Source: Shewanella sp. VB17
GTDB taxonomy: Bacteria; Pseudomonadota; Gammaproteobacteria; Enterobacterales; Shewanellaceae
DNA: 64,000 nt
Assembly: GCF_013248905.1 (NCBI RefSeq)
Contig: NZ_JABRVS010000001.1
Location: forward strand, 3,348,001 to 3,412,000
Direction: 5' to 3'
Shown: positions 27,822 through 37,322 of the stretch, piece after piece
Layout of the letters: every line of letters begins with the position of its first letter
Numbering within the stretch: the first letter of the stretch is position 1
Notes under the pieces: generated by a model
Seen by the model: only the letters and a program-made list of their open reading frames with translations
What the model was told of the DNA's origin: nothing
The model's database searches: none
Program-made: the position numbers and the translations under genes

Positions 27822-28369
27822 TTATCTCTTCCTATATTGACCTTAAATATGCTTTATATTTATCAAGTTGAAGCTGTCATCAGTCTCGTAATTCAATTCA
27901 GCAATAACGATGTCATTACCCCATTCCATGAAAGGATTTAACACTGGTTTATGAGCCCTGTATTAGCCTATATAATGTAACGTTGTTGTTATTTTTACTG
28001 GCGAGGAAATATACCGTTTGCTCTATAAGCTGTCTATCGTACTTTTGAAGGGGATTATGTTTCGTACAAAAAATACATTTACTTATTTCACTGGGATCAG
28101 AGCCAGAAATAACTAACTTTAACTTAGGATAGCGGAGCAGAAAGCTTTAAATTACAATTATAATCAGTAACCTAGCAGCGATAGCGAATTTTAACCCCTG
28201 ACTCTAGCAAGGTTGAGCGGTAACCATCATCTAGTGCCGCCATTTTCCTTTCGGATCCTCAATTCATCTTCTATAAAAGTCATGTCTAATATCCAATACA
28301 TATTTCCACTTGCCTGAGGCTCCTCACTGCCGTTAATGCTTGCTCTGCATTAACCTTCAGTGAGCTGAT
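27822..28369. other. Intergenic region between the purA-like gene and the IS remnant
   Basis: Holds the purA-like promoter region (minus strand) and non-coding DNA. A hairpin with arms GTTAATGC (28332-28339) and GCATTAAC (28347-28354), extended by CACTG/CAGTG outside, lies near the 3' edge of the transposase remnant. No intact gene was seen. Confidence 0.45.
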
Positions 28370-29100
28370 GTATCATCTAATTTCATGGGTGACTTTACCT
28401 GTTATCTTTTCATGAACTTCTGAGCTGATTTGATAATCCTTTGATAACCAATTTGAATTGACCCAGACCTGTTCGCATATCCTTGTTTCTATTCGACCAT
28501 GGCCACAGTCTATATTAGTGGCTTGTTCATCATTATCTATCGAGAATTCTTCACGTTCTGTTTTATGCCACCAATCTACTAACTCTTTTTGCATCCCTGA
28601 ATGATTGCCTTTTAGTGTAAGAACATAGTCGCCCTTTTTACTCACTATCTGTTTTGCTATCTGACTTTGGCATCTAAAGTAATGATGCTATTTTCAATAT
28701 CCAATCGTTCAAGTAATTCAGGGATGGCTGTAATTTCATTGGATTCTACGTCAGTCGCCACTTGACCTAACACGAGTTGATTATTGCAACGCCATGCGCT
28801 CACTATATGTAAGGCATTTTGGCGCCCTTTGGTGGTAAATGAGCGTCGGCCGTCTTTCCATCAATGGCAATAACATCACAATCAGTGTCTTTAATTAAGG
28901 CGCCTATCCAAGGTTGAAATGATGCTTCAATCTCTTCTGATTTGAGTCGACAAATAACACGCACTATCGTGTCATGCTTGGAGATCCAGATTCAAATGGA
29001 TGGTATTGTCTTAACCAATTTAGTTTAGAATGGCCCAAATCTTCAATATCATGCCATCCTTCAGCACCAGAAATACAGCGCTAATAGCCAACAAGAGGAT
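28370..29100 (-). pseudogene. ISAs1-family transposase remnant
   Basis: Reading the minus strand in shifting frames gives pieces in the right order for an ISAs1-type transposase: HDIEDLGHSKLNWLRQYHPF near 29040, then a stretch ending IVRVICRLKSEE-like, then ARRSFTTKGRQNALHIVSAW and LVLGQVATDVESNEITAIPE near 28750, and finally an open piece (28373-28645) with KKGDYVLTLKGNHSGMQKEL and CGHGRIETRICEQVW. Frameshifts and stops break it at several points, so it cannot make an active enzyme. Clear terminal inverted repeats were not found. It marks the right side of the accessory island as a past site of transposition. Confidence 0.85.
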
Positions 29101-29369
29101 GTTGAAAAGGTTATGTTTTTTACATCGCTCTATACATGATCTTAGATAGAGTCAAAGTGCTGTAAGAAAGTCGCTGGCATGGTAGTTATCTTGATATTAA
29201 GGTCATATCACGGAATACTCAAAAAGTTCAATTTATAATGACCTTACCATGCTGTATCTTCAATGATCACAGGTATAAATATTGAGATAAACTCGGCATT
29301 ATGACTCATTATACTTAAGTGCTTTCATTACACCCATGATGTTAATACTTAAGAGCTATGTTTACACAT

Positions 29370-30305
29370 TTAATAGAGTGGTGACTCACCTTTAGGCCTA
29401 GTTTTAAGCACTTTAAGAAACCACATATACTGCTCAGGATAAGCTTGGATCACTTGCTCTACAGCACTATTGAGCGCTAATGCTTCGTTATCTTTACCTT
29501 GCATATCATCAGGTGAGATAGCAGGCATAACAGTAAGATCATAACGATGCTTTTTCTGATCATAACCAATTTTTACCGGCATCACCTGTGCATTACCCAC
29601 TTGTGCTAAGCGACCCACTACAGGCAAAGTCGCTTTAACTGTGCCTAAAAATGGCGTGAACACGCTTTTATCTCGACCAAGATCCTCATCTGGGAGATAA
29701 AAAAAGCTATTATCATTTTTAAGCTCTGCAAGTAACGCTCTTATTCCTGCCTCACGCATATAGATGTTACCCCCTTGACTGCTTCTCATCCGGTTATTAA
29801 ACCAGTTAAACAAATCATTACGATGGGCTTTGGCCATACTCACCATCGGCAATTCTAAATTCAACCTCAATCCGGCGTACTCAATCCCCCAAACATGGGG
29901 CATGATAAAAATGACAGGGTTGCCAGCTTCTCGTGCTTGAGTAACATGTTCAAAACCATACAATCGAACTCTGTGTCTCATATGGGCTTTAGAACGTACT
30001 AACAACTCTGATTGAGCCAATAAAGTCATCACAAAACTTTCAACATTATCCTTTATCAAGGATTCGATTTCGGCTGTAGACTTTTCGGGAAAACAGGTCG
30101 TTAAATTAATTCTCGCCACTGAAATGGGTTTTTTAACTATCTTCATGACTAATTTAGCCAACAATCTCGCTAAAGGATCACGAAACCAAGCAGGGAGCAG
30201 TCCAAAAATAACTAAAATCAGGATCCCGATCCATGTCAGCCAATATTTGGGATGTAATAACGAAATCTGGAAACTTCTATCAAAATACTTAGACTTTCTC
30301 GACAA
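29370..30305 (-). CDS. Late lipid A acyltransferase (LpxL/LpxM family)
   Basis: About 311 aa. Transfers a lauroyl or myristoyl chain from acyl-ACP to the lipid A precursor at the inner membrane. A membrane helix (about WLTWIGILILVIFGLLPAW) is followed by the catalytic HX4E motif PHVWGIEYAG and the family motif YLPDEDLGRDKSVFTPF. The frame is open to an ATG at 30344, but that ATG lies inside the ihfA terminator hairpin; a TTG at 30305 with AGAGGT six bases before it gives MSRKSKYFDRSF and is preferred. Upstream neighbour ihfA is therefore probably a separate transcript. LpxM is the more likely member, but LpxL cannot be excluded. Confidence 0.88.
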   Translation of the reverse strand: MSRKSKYFDRSFQISLLHPKYWLTWIGILILVIFGLLPAWFRDPLARLLAKLVMKIVKKPISVARINLTTCFPEKSTAEIESLIKDNVESFVMTLLAQSELLVRSKAHMRHRVRLYGFEHVTQAREAGNPVIFIMPHVWGIEYAGLRLNLELPMVSMAKAHRNDLFNWFNNRMRSSQGGNIYMREAGIRALLAELKNDNSFFYLPDEDLGRDKSVFTPFLGTVKATLPVVGRLAQVGNAQVMPVKIGYDQKKHRYDLTVMPAISPDDMQGKDNEALALNSAVEQVIQAYPEQYMWFLKVLKTRPKGESPLY

Positions 30306-30334
30306 AAAACTACCTCTGACAATATCAACAACTG

Positions 30335-30356
30335 AAAAAGCCACTACAAGAGTGGC
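30335..30356 (-). terminator. Terminator after ihfA
   Basis: Arms GCCACT (30340-30345) and AGTGGC (30351-30356) around ACAAG; on the minus strand the stem is followed by five Us. It lies 25 bases past the ihfA stop and covers the furthest upstream ATG of the acyltransferase frame. Confidence 0.8.
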
Positions 30357-30380
30357 CTTGACTTTTAACTCATCTTACAA

Positions 30381-30677
30381 TTACTTCTTAGTGTTAGCTT
30401 CTTCAACTCTGCTTTTTAGTTTCTGTCCTGGTCGGAACGTCACTACTCGGCGTGCAGAAATTGGAATATCTTCACCTGTTTTCGGATTCCGTCCTGGTCT
30501 TTGATTCTTATCCCTCAGATCAAAATTGCCAAAGCCAGACAACTTGACCTGCTCGCCACTCTCGAGTGCTTGGCGAATTTCTTCGAAAAATGCTTCAACC
30601 ATCTCTTTAGCCACACGCTTGTTAATACCAAGTGTTTCAAAAAGATGCTCTGCCATTTCGGCTTTGGTAAGTGCCAT
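30381..30677 (-). CDS. ihfA: Integration host factor, alpha subunit
   Basis: 98 aa nucleoid protein that bends DNA as a heterodimer with IhfB in replication initiation, transcription and site-specific recombination. It opens ALTKAEMAEHLFETLGINKR and carries the DNA-binding arm RPGRNPKTGEDIPISARRVV with the proline that intercalates into DNA. Length and sequence are typical. It starts four bases after the pheT stop, as in E. coli where pheT and ihfA are adjacent. Confidence 0.98.
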   Translation of the reverse strand: MALTKAEMAEHLFETLGINKRVAKEMVEAFFEEIRQALESGEQVKLSGFGNFDLRDKNQRPGRNPKTGEDIPISARRVVTFRPGQKLKSRVEEANTKK

Positions 30678-30681
30678 ACTT

Positions 30682-33069
30682 TTAATCCCTCAACAATGCG
30701 TTGAACTCGGACTTGAGAACAGCAACGACTGAATCAACCATCTCAGCTATCTCTTTTTCTTCAAGTGTACGAGTGTTGTCTTGTAATGTAAGTGCTATCG
30801 CTAAGCTTTTTTTGCCTAGTTCAACACCTTTACCCCGGTATACGTCAAATAAGTTTATGCCAACCAACTGATTTTGGCCAACTTTTCTTATCGTTTTTAC
30901 TACATTTTCCGCTAAAACTGAGTCATCGACTAATATTGCAATGTCACGACGATTGGCTGGAAACTTAGATACAGTAAGGGCTAGCGGGGTTCTAGCATGG
31001 AGTAAAGCACCCAATTCGAGTTCAAAAACAATTGTTTTACCATTAAGGCCAAAAGACTTTTCTAAACTTGGATGCACTGCTCCAATGATACCAATAACAC
31101 TATCATTTCTTAATATTTCAGCACATTGGCCAGGATGCAGTGCAGGACGGACTGCTGGCCTAAAACTAAATTCTTCATCAGAGACCGTCAAACCAATAAT
31201 TGCCTCAAGATCGCCTTTAAGATCGAAGAAATCAACCGTCTTAGCATCCATATCCCAATGCTCGTCAGTTTGGGTTCCAGAAATAACCGCCCCTAACACT
31301 GCCTCTTGACGCACACCTGATTCAGCGGCGACATCTGGTACAAAACGTAGCCCAGATTCAAAAAGACGAACACGATTTTGCTGGCGACTTTGATTATACC
31401 CCACAGCACCTAACAAACCCGTTAAAGTCGATAAACGCATCGCAGACATTTCGACCGAAATAGGATTCGGTAATATCATGGCTTCAGCGTCTGGGTGGAT
31501 CAGATTCTGCATCTTTGGATCAACAAAACTGTAGGTGATAGCTTCTTGAAAACCACGAGCGACTAATAAACTACGTACACGCTTCAAGCTAATGTCTGAT
31601 TCTCTATGGTTTGGCATACTTAAAGAAGCCACTGGTGCGATATTAGGAATATTATTGTAACCGTAAATACGCGCAACTTCTTCAATAAGATCTTCTTCAA
31701 TCGCCATATCAAAACGATACGTCGCAGTCACGACTTGCCATTCTTCGTGACCTACCACCACACTAAAACCTAAACGTTCGAGGATATCGGTAACTTCAGC
31801 ATCAGCAATAACATGACCCAAAATACGATCGAGTTTACTACGACGTAACCTAATATCGACTGGCTTAGGCAAATGCGCTTCTGACGTTGCTTCGACAACA
31901 GGGCCTGCATCACCACCACAAATATCTAAGATCAAACGCGTCGCACGATCCATCGCCTTATGTTGTAGTTCAGGATCAACACCACGCTCAAAGCGATGTG
32001 AAGCATCAGTGTGTAACCCTAAACGACGGGTTTTTCCTAAGATTGCAAGTGGCGCAAAATAGGCACACTCCAACATAATGTCTTGTGTCTCACTGTTAAC
32101 ACCCGAGAACTCACCACCAAAAACACCAGCAATCGCTAAAGGCTTACTTTCATCGCTAATGATAAGGCTGTCAGCCGGAATGGTGATCTCATTGCCATCG
32201 AGAAGGGTTATTTTTTCAGTACCATTGCCCATACGGACCTGAATATCACCTTCAAGTTTAGCGAGATCAAAAGCATGCATTGGTTGACCAAACTCAATCA
32301 ATACATAATTTGTAATATCAACAATAGGATCAATAGAGCGAATACCACTACGACGTAATTTTTCCTGCATCCACAGTGGTGTGGCGGCTTTTACATTAAT
32401 ATTTTTAACCACGCGGCCTAAATAACGCGCGCATGACGCGGGTGCTTGAAGCGCGATATTGATTGAATCGTCAATTGACGGAGTGACCGCTTCCCATCTC
32501 GGCTCGATTACCGCCAGACGGTTTAATACACCAACTTCACGAGCAAGACCTGCCATACCAAGACAATCGGCCCGGTTAGCCGTTAAATCGACTTCAATAA
32601 CAGCATCATTCAGACTAAGGTATTCACGCACGTCGATTCCGACTGGTGCATCAAATGGAAGCTCTAAAATACCGTCACTTTCAATGTCAATACCAAGTTC
32701 GCCATAAGAACAAAGCATGCCACAGGATGGCTCGCCACGTAGTTTGGCTTGCTTGATTTTAAAATCACCTGGCAGTACAGCGCCAACCATAGCAACAGCC
32801 ACTTTAATTCCCTGACGGCAATTGGGGGCACCGCAAACGATATCAATTAATTGATCTCCACCAACATTGATTTTCGTTACACGTAATTTATCCGCATCAG
32901 GGTGTTGACCACATTCGATCACCTCACCAACAATGACACCGGTAAACTCACCTGCTACATCCTCAATGCCATCAACTTCTAAACCCGCCATGGTTATTTG
33001 ATGTGACAACTCATCACGACTAATATTTGGATTGACCCATTCACGAAGCCAAGATTCACTAAATTTCAT
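30682..33069 (-). CDS. pheT: Phenylalanyl-tRNA synthetase, beta subunit
   Basis: 795 aa, the size of the bacterial beta chain. It opens MKFSESWLREWVNPNISRDE, has the tRNA-binding EMAP-like domain (about 40-150; GVIVGEVIECGQHPDADKLR), the B3/B4 editing domain (HRFERGVDPEL), B5 domain and the C-terminal anticodon-binding fold (FPANRRDIAILVDDSV). With PheS it forms the alpha2beta2 enzyme that charges tRNA-Phe in the cytosol. It follows pheS by 15 bases and precedes ihfA by 4 bases, so all three are one operon. Confidence 0.98.
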   Translation of the reverse strand: MKFSESWLREWVNPNISRDELSHQITMAGLEVDGIEDVAGEFTGVIVGEVIECGQHPDADKLRVTKINVGGDQLIDIVCGAPNCRQGIKVAVAMVGAVLPGDFKIKQAKLRGEPSCGMLCSYGELGIDIESDGILELPFDAPVGIDVREYLSLNDAVIEVDLTANRADCLGMAGLAREVGVLNRLAVIEPRWEAVTPSIDDSINIALQAPASCARYLGRVVKNINVKAATPLWMQEKLRRSGIRSIDPIVDITNYVLIEFGQPMHAFDLAKLEGDIQVRMGNGTEKITLLDGNEITIPADSLIISDESKPLAIAGVFGGEFSGVNSETQDIMLECAYFAPLAILGKTRRLGLHTDASHRFERGVDPELQHKAMDRATRLILDICGGDAGPVVEATSEAHLPKPVDIRLRRSKLDRILGHVIADAEVTDILERLGFSVVVGHEEWQVVTATYRFDMAIEEDLIEEVARIYGYNNIPNIAPVASLSMPNHRESDISLKRVRSLLVARGFQEAITYSFVDPKMQNLIHPDAEAMILPNPISVEMSAMRLSTLTGLLGAVGYNQSRQQNRVRLFESGLRFVPDVAAESGVRQEAVLGAVISGTQTDEHWDMDAKTVDFFDLKGDLEAIIGLTVSDEEFSFRPAVRPALHPGQCAEILRNDSVIGIIGAVHPSLEKSFGLNGKTIVFELELGALLHARTPLALTVSKFPANRRDIAILVDDSVLAENVVKTIRKVGQNQLVGINLFDVYRGKGVELGKKSLAIALTLQDNTRTLEEKEIAEMVDSVVAVLKSEFNALLRD

Positions 33070-33084
33070 GCTAATACAGCTCCG

Positions 33085-34065
33085 TTACTTAAATTGCTTG
33101 AGGAAACGTAAATCATTTTCAAAAAATGAACGCAAATCATTAACGCCATAGCGCAACATAGAAAGACGTTCGACGCCCATACCAAAAGCAAACCCTGAGT
33201 ATTTCTCAGGATCAATACCAACACTACGAAGCACATTAGGGTGCACCATACCGCAACCTAATACCTCTAACCAACCATTCTTACCTTTGACATCCACTTC
33301 AGCAGATGGCTCAGTGAAAGGAAAATAAGAGGGGCGGAAACGCACTTCAAGATCTTCTTCAAAAAAATTACGTAGGAAATCGTGCAAAATACCTTTCAGC
33401 TCAGCAAAATTAACATTTTCAGCTACCAATAAACCTTCAACCTGATGAAACATCGGTGTGTGAGTTTGATCATAATCATTACGGTATACACGACCCGGAG
33501 AGATAATGCGTAATGGCGGCTTTTCATTTTCCATTGTACGGATCTGTACACCTGATGTCTGAGTCCGCAGCATGACTTTAGGATTAAAATAAAATGTATC
33601 ATGCTCGGCGCGAGCTGGATGATGCTCTGAAATATTTAACGCATCAAAGTTATGAAAGTCATCTTCTATTTCAGGTCCTTCTTTTACATTAAAACCAAGT
33701 TCGCCAAAAAAGGTCTCAATACGTTCGATCGTGCGCGTTACTGGATGTAGTCCACCGTTACCAATGTGGCGACCAGGCAGTGTGACATCGATATTCTCGG
33801 CAGCAAGCGTCGCCTGAAGTTCAACGGCTTTCAGTCCCTCTACACGCTCAGACAAGTGCGTTTGAACTGCCTGTTTCGCCTGATTAACAGCTTGCCCAAA
33901 AGCAGGTTTTTCGGCTGGACTGAGTTTGCCCATCATTTTCATCATGTCTGTAATTTTACCCTTTTTACCTAGGTAATCGACACGAATGTCATCAAGGGCT
34001 TTTAAATTATCTGTCCCTTCGATGGCGGCTAAAGCCTGTTCTACGATCTCTGTTAACTGTGACAT
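33085..34065 (-). CDS. pheS: Phenylalanyl-tRNA synthetase, alpha subunit
   Basis: 326 aa class II synthetase catalytic chain (E. coli has 327). The coiled-coil N-terminus contains DYLGKKGKITDMMKMMGKLS; class II motifs include HPARAEHDTFYF, FHQVEGLLV and GFAFGMGVERLSMLRYG. The ATG at 34065 is chosen because GGAAG lies five bases before it and the product starts like the E. coli protein (MSQLTEIVEQAL); an upstream in-frame GTG is less likely. I looked for a PheM-like Phe-rich leader peptide upstream and found none that convinces. Confidence 0.97.
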   Translation of the reverse strand: MSQLTEIVEQALAAIEGTDNLKALDDIRVDYLGKKGKITDMMKMMGKLSPAEKPAFGQAVNQAKQAVQTHLSERVEGLKAVELQATLAAENIDVTLPGRHIGNGGLHPVTRTIERIETFFGELGFNVKEGPEIEDDFHNFDALNISEHHPARAEHDTFYFNPKVMLRTQTSGVQIRTMENEKPPLRIISPGRVYRNDYDQTHTPMFHQVEGLLVAENVNFAELKGILHDFLRNFFEEDLEVRFRPSYFPFTEPSAEVDVKGKNGWLEVLGCGMVHPNVLRSVGIDPEKYSGFAFGMGVERLSMLRYGVNDLRSFFENDLRFLKQFK

Positions 34066-34633
34066 CATCTCTTCCAATGCGCGGCCCACAGGCCATAGTT
34101 CTAGTACTTGCTATTTTTGTTTGTGAAAATAGAAAAAGACTCAAATTTTACGTGACAAGGAGACTTTTGACCAGTGGGAATTTGCTGTTTTATCCTCTAA
34201 ACCATTTATTTTTCGGCATGTTTAATTATTCGTCCCGAAAGATAACCCTATTTCATAAAAAACTATTGTTATAATAGTAAACCCACCTAGCGAGATGTTA
34301 AATAAAAAGGTAAGATAATCTATTAAAGATATGAATCAAGCTAAAAAAATAGATAAAACACCTAAATATTAACTATTTTATCTCTTATTAGAGAATAATT
34401 AACTTGATAATGACAAAAATTAAATTAAGGTATCTAGCATGACTTAATGTATTTTAAAGATACAAAAATCGTGGCCTTAGCAATAATTATGCGATTAATT
34501 GCACTGGATGGCAAAGCGTATCGTTAAACAACTGCGGTATGATGCTTAACAAACTCAACATAGATATTGGCTGCTTCTATTTTTTATCGCATAACTATAG
34601 CGGCCAATATATATTTAAGGATTAACGATTGCT
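34066..34633. other. Intergenic region between pheS and a divergent sensor gene
   Basis: About 570 AT-rich bases with promoters for both directions presumably inside. No gene, T-box or leader peptide was convincing. Confidence 0.4.
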
Positions 34634-37261
34634 ATGGGTCATTCAACCCTGAGTCACTCCCCCATAAAAAACCTACGTTGGCGTGACAGCCTGCCGATCA
34701 AATTCTCTTTTATTCAATTTGTCATTGCATCCTTGATCATCATCTCCAGTGTATGGCTCATCTTCACCATAGAAAAAAACCACCACTTGGAAACCCAAAT
34801 AGCCTTAAGTCAAAATCAAGGCTTAGCGTTTGTCGCCACACTGGAACAAACCACCACTAAGATAGAGAGCTTAGCGGGATCGATGGCATCATTGGGTGAA
34901 TTGTATCGAAATAACCGCACGGTACTGGTTAAATCAATACCTGCACTGATGAATATTGATGGTAAACATCAACTCATTTCCGGTGGTGGCCTCTGGCCTG
35001 AACCTGGTATTTTCGATCAAGGGAAAGAACGCGACAGTCTTTTTTGGTCTAGAAATAACACCTTAGAGCTTGAGCAAGTAGAAGGGTATAACTCGCTTAA
35101 TGGCCCAGATTATCATTTAGCTAGCTGGTATAAACCAATCCGTTTTTACCCTAGAAATACCACTCTATGGTCCCAATCCTACGTTGATACTTATACAAAA
35201 GAAGCCATGCTAACCGCATCTGTTCCTATGTGGTCAGAGCATCAATTTTGGGGGGTCGCAACCATTGATATTACCCTTTCAGGGTTGGCCCATTTTTTCT
35301 ATGAAGCTACCAATGAAAAAACGGAAAGTACAGGCTATATTTTCGCTTTAGATCACCTCAATAAAGTGATCGCTTTTCCTGAAAAAAGCGTTTTACCGCC
35401 GTTAATTCAAGCACCAGCTCTATTTAAACCTTTCGAAGTACTCGCTGAAAGAAATCCAGAACTTGCAAAAATAAATCAAAAATTACGCAGCATAGATACA
35501 GAATTAATTAGGCGATCTAAACAGCACCCAGCTTATACAGATGAGCAACTGGCAGACTTATTAAAAAGTACCCCCGAATCGCAGCGAGATAAGCTCGCAG
35601 CACTGATTAATCTCAATGCCAGTCAAACTATCAATACACCGGAACTCATCAATTCATTTAAGCTCAATTTTGAAGGAGAAAATGAACAAATAGCACTCGT
35701 CTCTATTTTCTTAATGCCGAGAACCTATTGGAAAATAGTGCTGATCACGCCACTAAACACCATCAATGAGGAAGCCAATAATATCGCAGCACGAATTGGG
35801 TTTTACTTAGTATTAATGCAACTCTTTGGACTCATTTTACTTTTTATTTTACAGCATAAACTGTTTATTCATCCTATCTCAAGAATGGTCTATGCATTAA
35901 GAGGAAATCAGGTGGCTAAACTTGAATTAGAAGCCTCTACTCGAAATGATGAAATGGGGCAGTTGGCACACGCATTTATATTCCGTAACCATCAATTAGA
36001 AGTCGCTTTCGCCAGCTTAGATGCCAGTAACTTGGCATTAGAGGAACAACTTCAAGTTCAGAAGCTCGCGCAAAACGAACTAAAACTCAGAAAAGTACAA
36101 CTCAACTCACTGTTAAACTCATCTTATAATCTTATTTTTATTAAAAATTTAGAAGGTTGTTACACATTAGTGAATGATCGATTTTGTGAGATTGTAGGAA
36201 TAGAGAGACACGCTATCCTTGGGAAGAAAGACACTCAACTTTTTCATCCTAATATTGCCAAGTTAATACAGCAACATGACACAGTGACATTAAGTACCCA
36301 AGCACCACAAAGCTTTGAGCAAGCATTTCCATCTTCTCACGGCGACGTACTTTATCAAGTGACCAAGTTTCCTATTTTTAATGATGAAGGAGAGGTTATA
36401 TCGACAGGTAATATGGCATTCGATATTAGTTCTCAGAAAGTGATCACACAAGAACTTCATGATACCAATACACAACTCATGACTGAACTGTCAGAATTAA
36501 CGCTGCAAGTTACATTGATGAAACAAAGAATGTCAGCTCAGAAAGCAATGATCAATCAAATGGAATATGAAAATTCACATCACCGCCAGCAACATCATAT
36601 GGACTCAAGTATTTACCTTTTATTTCCTAAAATGTTTTCTCAACTGGTTAAACGTCAAATGCAGCAGCAGGATAATCTTGTCGCTCAAGTCTGTCAAAAT
36701 AGGCTAGATACTGACGTCAAAAGTGATGATAAAATGCTGGATCTTCTCACCCAACATACAGATACATTAAGGCACTTTCAACATATACTGGTGAGTAAAA
36801 ATGAGACTCTAAAAGCCATTAACCTCTCCAAATTTTTACTGCATTTTACTGCCGTATTTGAATCAAAGTTAGCAGAAGAACACATAAGCATTGAATTTAC
36901 GTGCAATGAAAAAATCAATATCAACGTCCCTTCATGGGAACTGATGTTGCTGTTTTACTCAATCGTTAATAACAGCCTCACTCACGCTTTTATTGAAGCG
37001 CAGTCGGATAAAAAAATCACTATCGAAGTAAAACAAGACAGCGACATCGTCTCTATTAGTATCGAAGACAATGGGGTAGGATTAACAGCAGACAAACTCC
37101 ACAACCTCTCTAAACAACTAGCACTAGAACCAACACTAAATACACGAAGTTTGTCAACTCTTAATGTCTGGCTAAAAACTAAATTCAATGGTCATTTAAT
37201 ACTTGATGCAACATTAAACCAGTTTACCCGAACCACTTGCTATTTCTCTAAGAAATCATAA
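34634..37261 (+). CDS. Membrane sensor protein, dCache-HAMP-PAS with a degenerate histidine-kinase end
   Basis: 875 aa. Two membrane helices (about 24-44 and 388-408) enclose a periplasmic double-Cache-type domain (about 45-385, with LWPEPGIFDQGKERDSLFW and FWGVATIDITLSGL). A HAMP region (NDEMGQLAHAF), a coiled coil, a PAS domain (about 485-600; NLIFIKNLEGCYTLVNDRFC) and a long second coiled coil follow. The last 150 residues look like a GHKL ATPase with an N-box (SIVNNSLTHAF) and DNGVGLTADKL, but no canonical H-box (SHEIRTP-like) and no G2 box are visible. It may be an atypical kinase or one that has lost catalysis. Stands alone on the plus strand. Confidence 0.82.
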   Translation: MGHSTLSHSPIKNLRWRDSLPIKFSFIQFVIASLIIISSVWLIFTIEKNHHLETQIALSQNQGLAFVATLEQTTTKIESLAGSMASLGELYRNNRTVLVKSIPALMNIDGKHQLISGGGLWPEPGIFDQGKERDSLFWSRNNTLELEQVEGYNSLNGPDYHLASWYKPIRFYPRNTTLWSQSYVDTYTKEAMLTASVPMWSEHQFWGVATIDITLSGLAHFFYEATNEKTESTGYIFALDHLNKVIAFPEKSVLPPLIQAPALFKPFEVLAERNPELAKINQKLRSIDTELIRRSKQHPAYTDEQLADLLKSTPESQRDKLAALINLNASQTINTPELINSFKLNFEGENEQIALVSIFLMPRTYWKIVLITPLNTINEEANNIAARIGFYLVLMQLFGLILLFILQHKLFIHPISRMVYALRGNQVAKLELEASTRNDEMGQLAHAFIFRNHQLEVAFASLDASNLALEEQLQVQKLAQNELKLRKVQLNSLLNSSYNLIFIKNLEGCYTLVNDRFCEIVGIERHAILGKKDTQLFHPNIAKLIQQHDTVTLSTQAPQSFEQAFPSSHGDVLYQVTKFPIFNDEGEVISTGNMAFDISSQKVITQELHDTNTQLMTELSELTLQVTLMKQRMSAQKAMINQMEYENSHHRQQHHMDSSIYLLFPKMFSQLVKRQMQQQDNLVAQVCQNRLDTDVKSDDKMLDLLTQHTDTLRHFQHILVSKNETLKAINLSKFLLHFTAVFESKLAEEHISIEFTCNEKININVPSWELMLLFYSIVNNSLTHAFIEAQSDKKITIEVKQDSDIVSISIEDNGVGLTADKLHNLSKQLALEPTLNTRSLSTLNVWLKTKFNGHLILDATLNQFTRTTCYFSKKS

Positions 37262-37322
37262 TGATACGACAAACAACTGAAATCAAAAAGATGTCGAAGC
37301 CTCTTTTTGATTTCATCAATCC

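Noticed and set aside
28373..28645. Open frame of 90 codons as an independent gene
   Set aside because: It is the C-terminal piece of a broken ISAs1-type transposase; upstream pieces follow in other frames.
34066..34320. Possible PheM-like leader peptide or T-box before pheS
   Set aside because: Some Phe codons occur in one frame on the minus strand, but there is no start codon with a ribosome site and no attenuator-like hairpin with a U-run.
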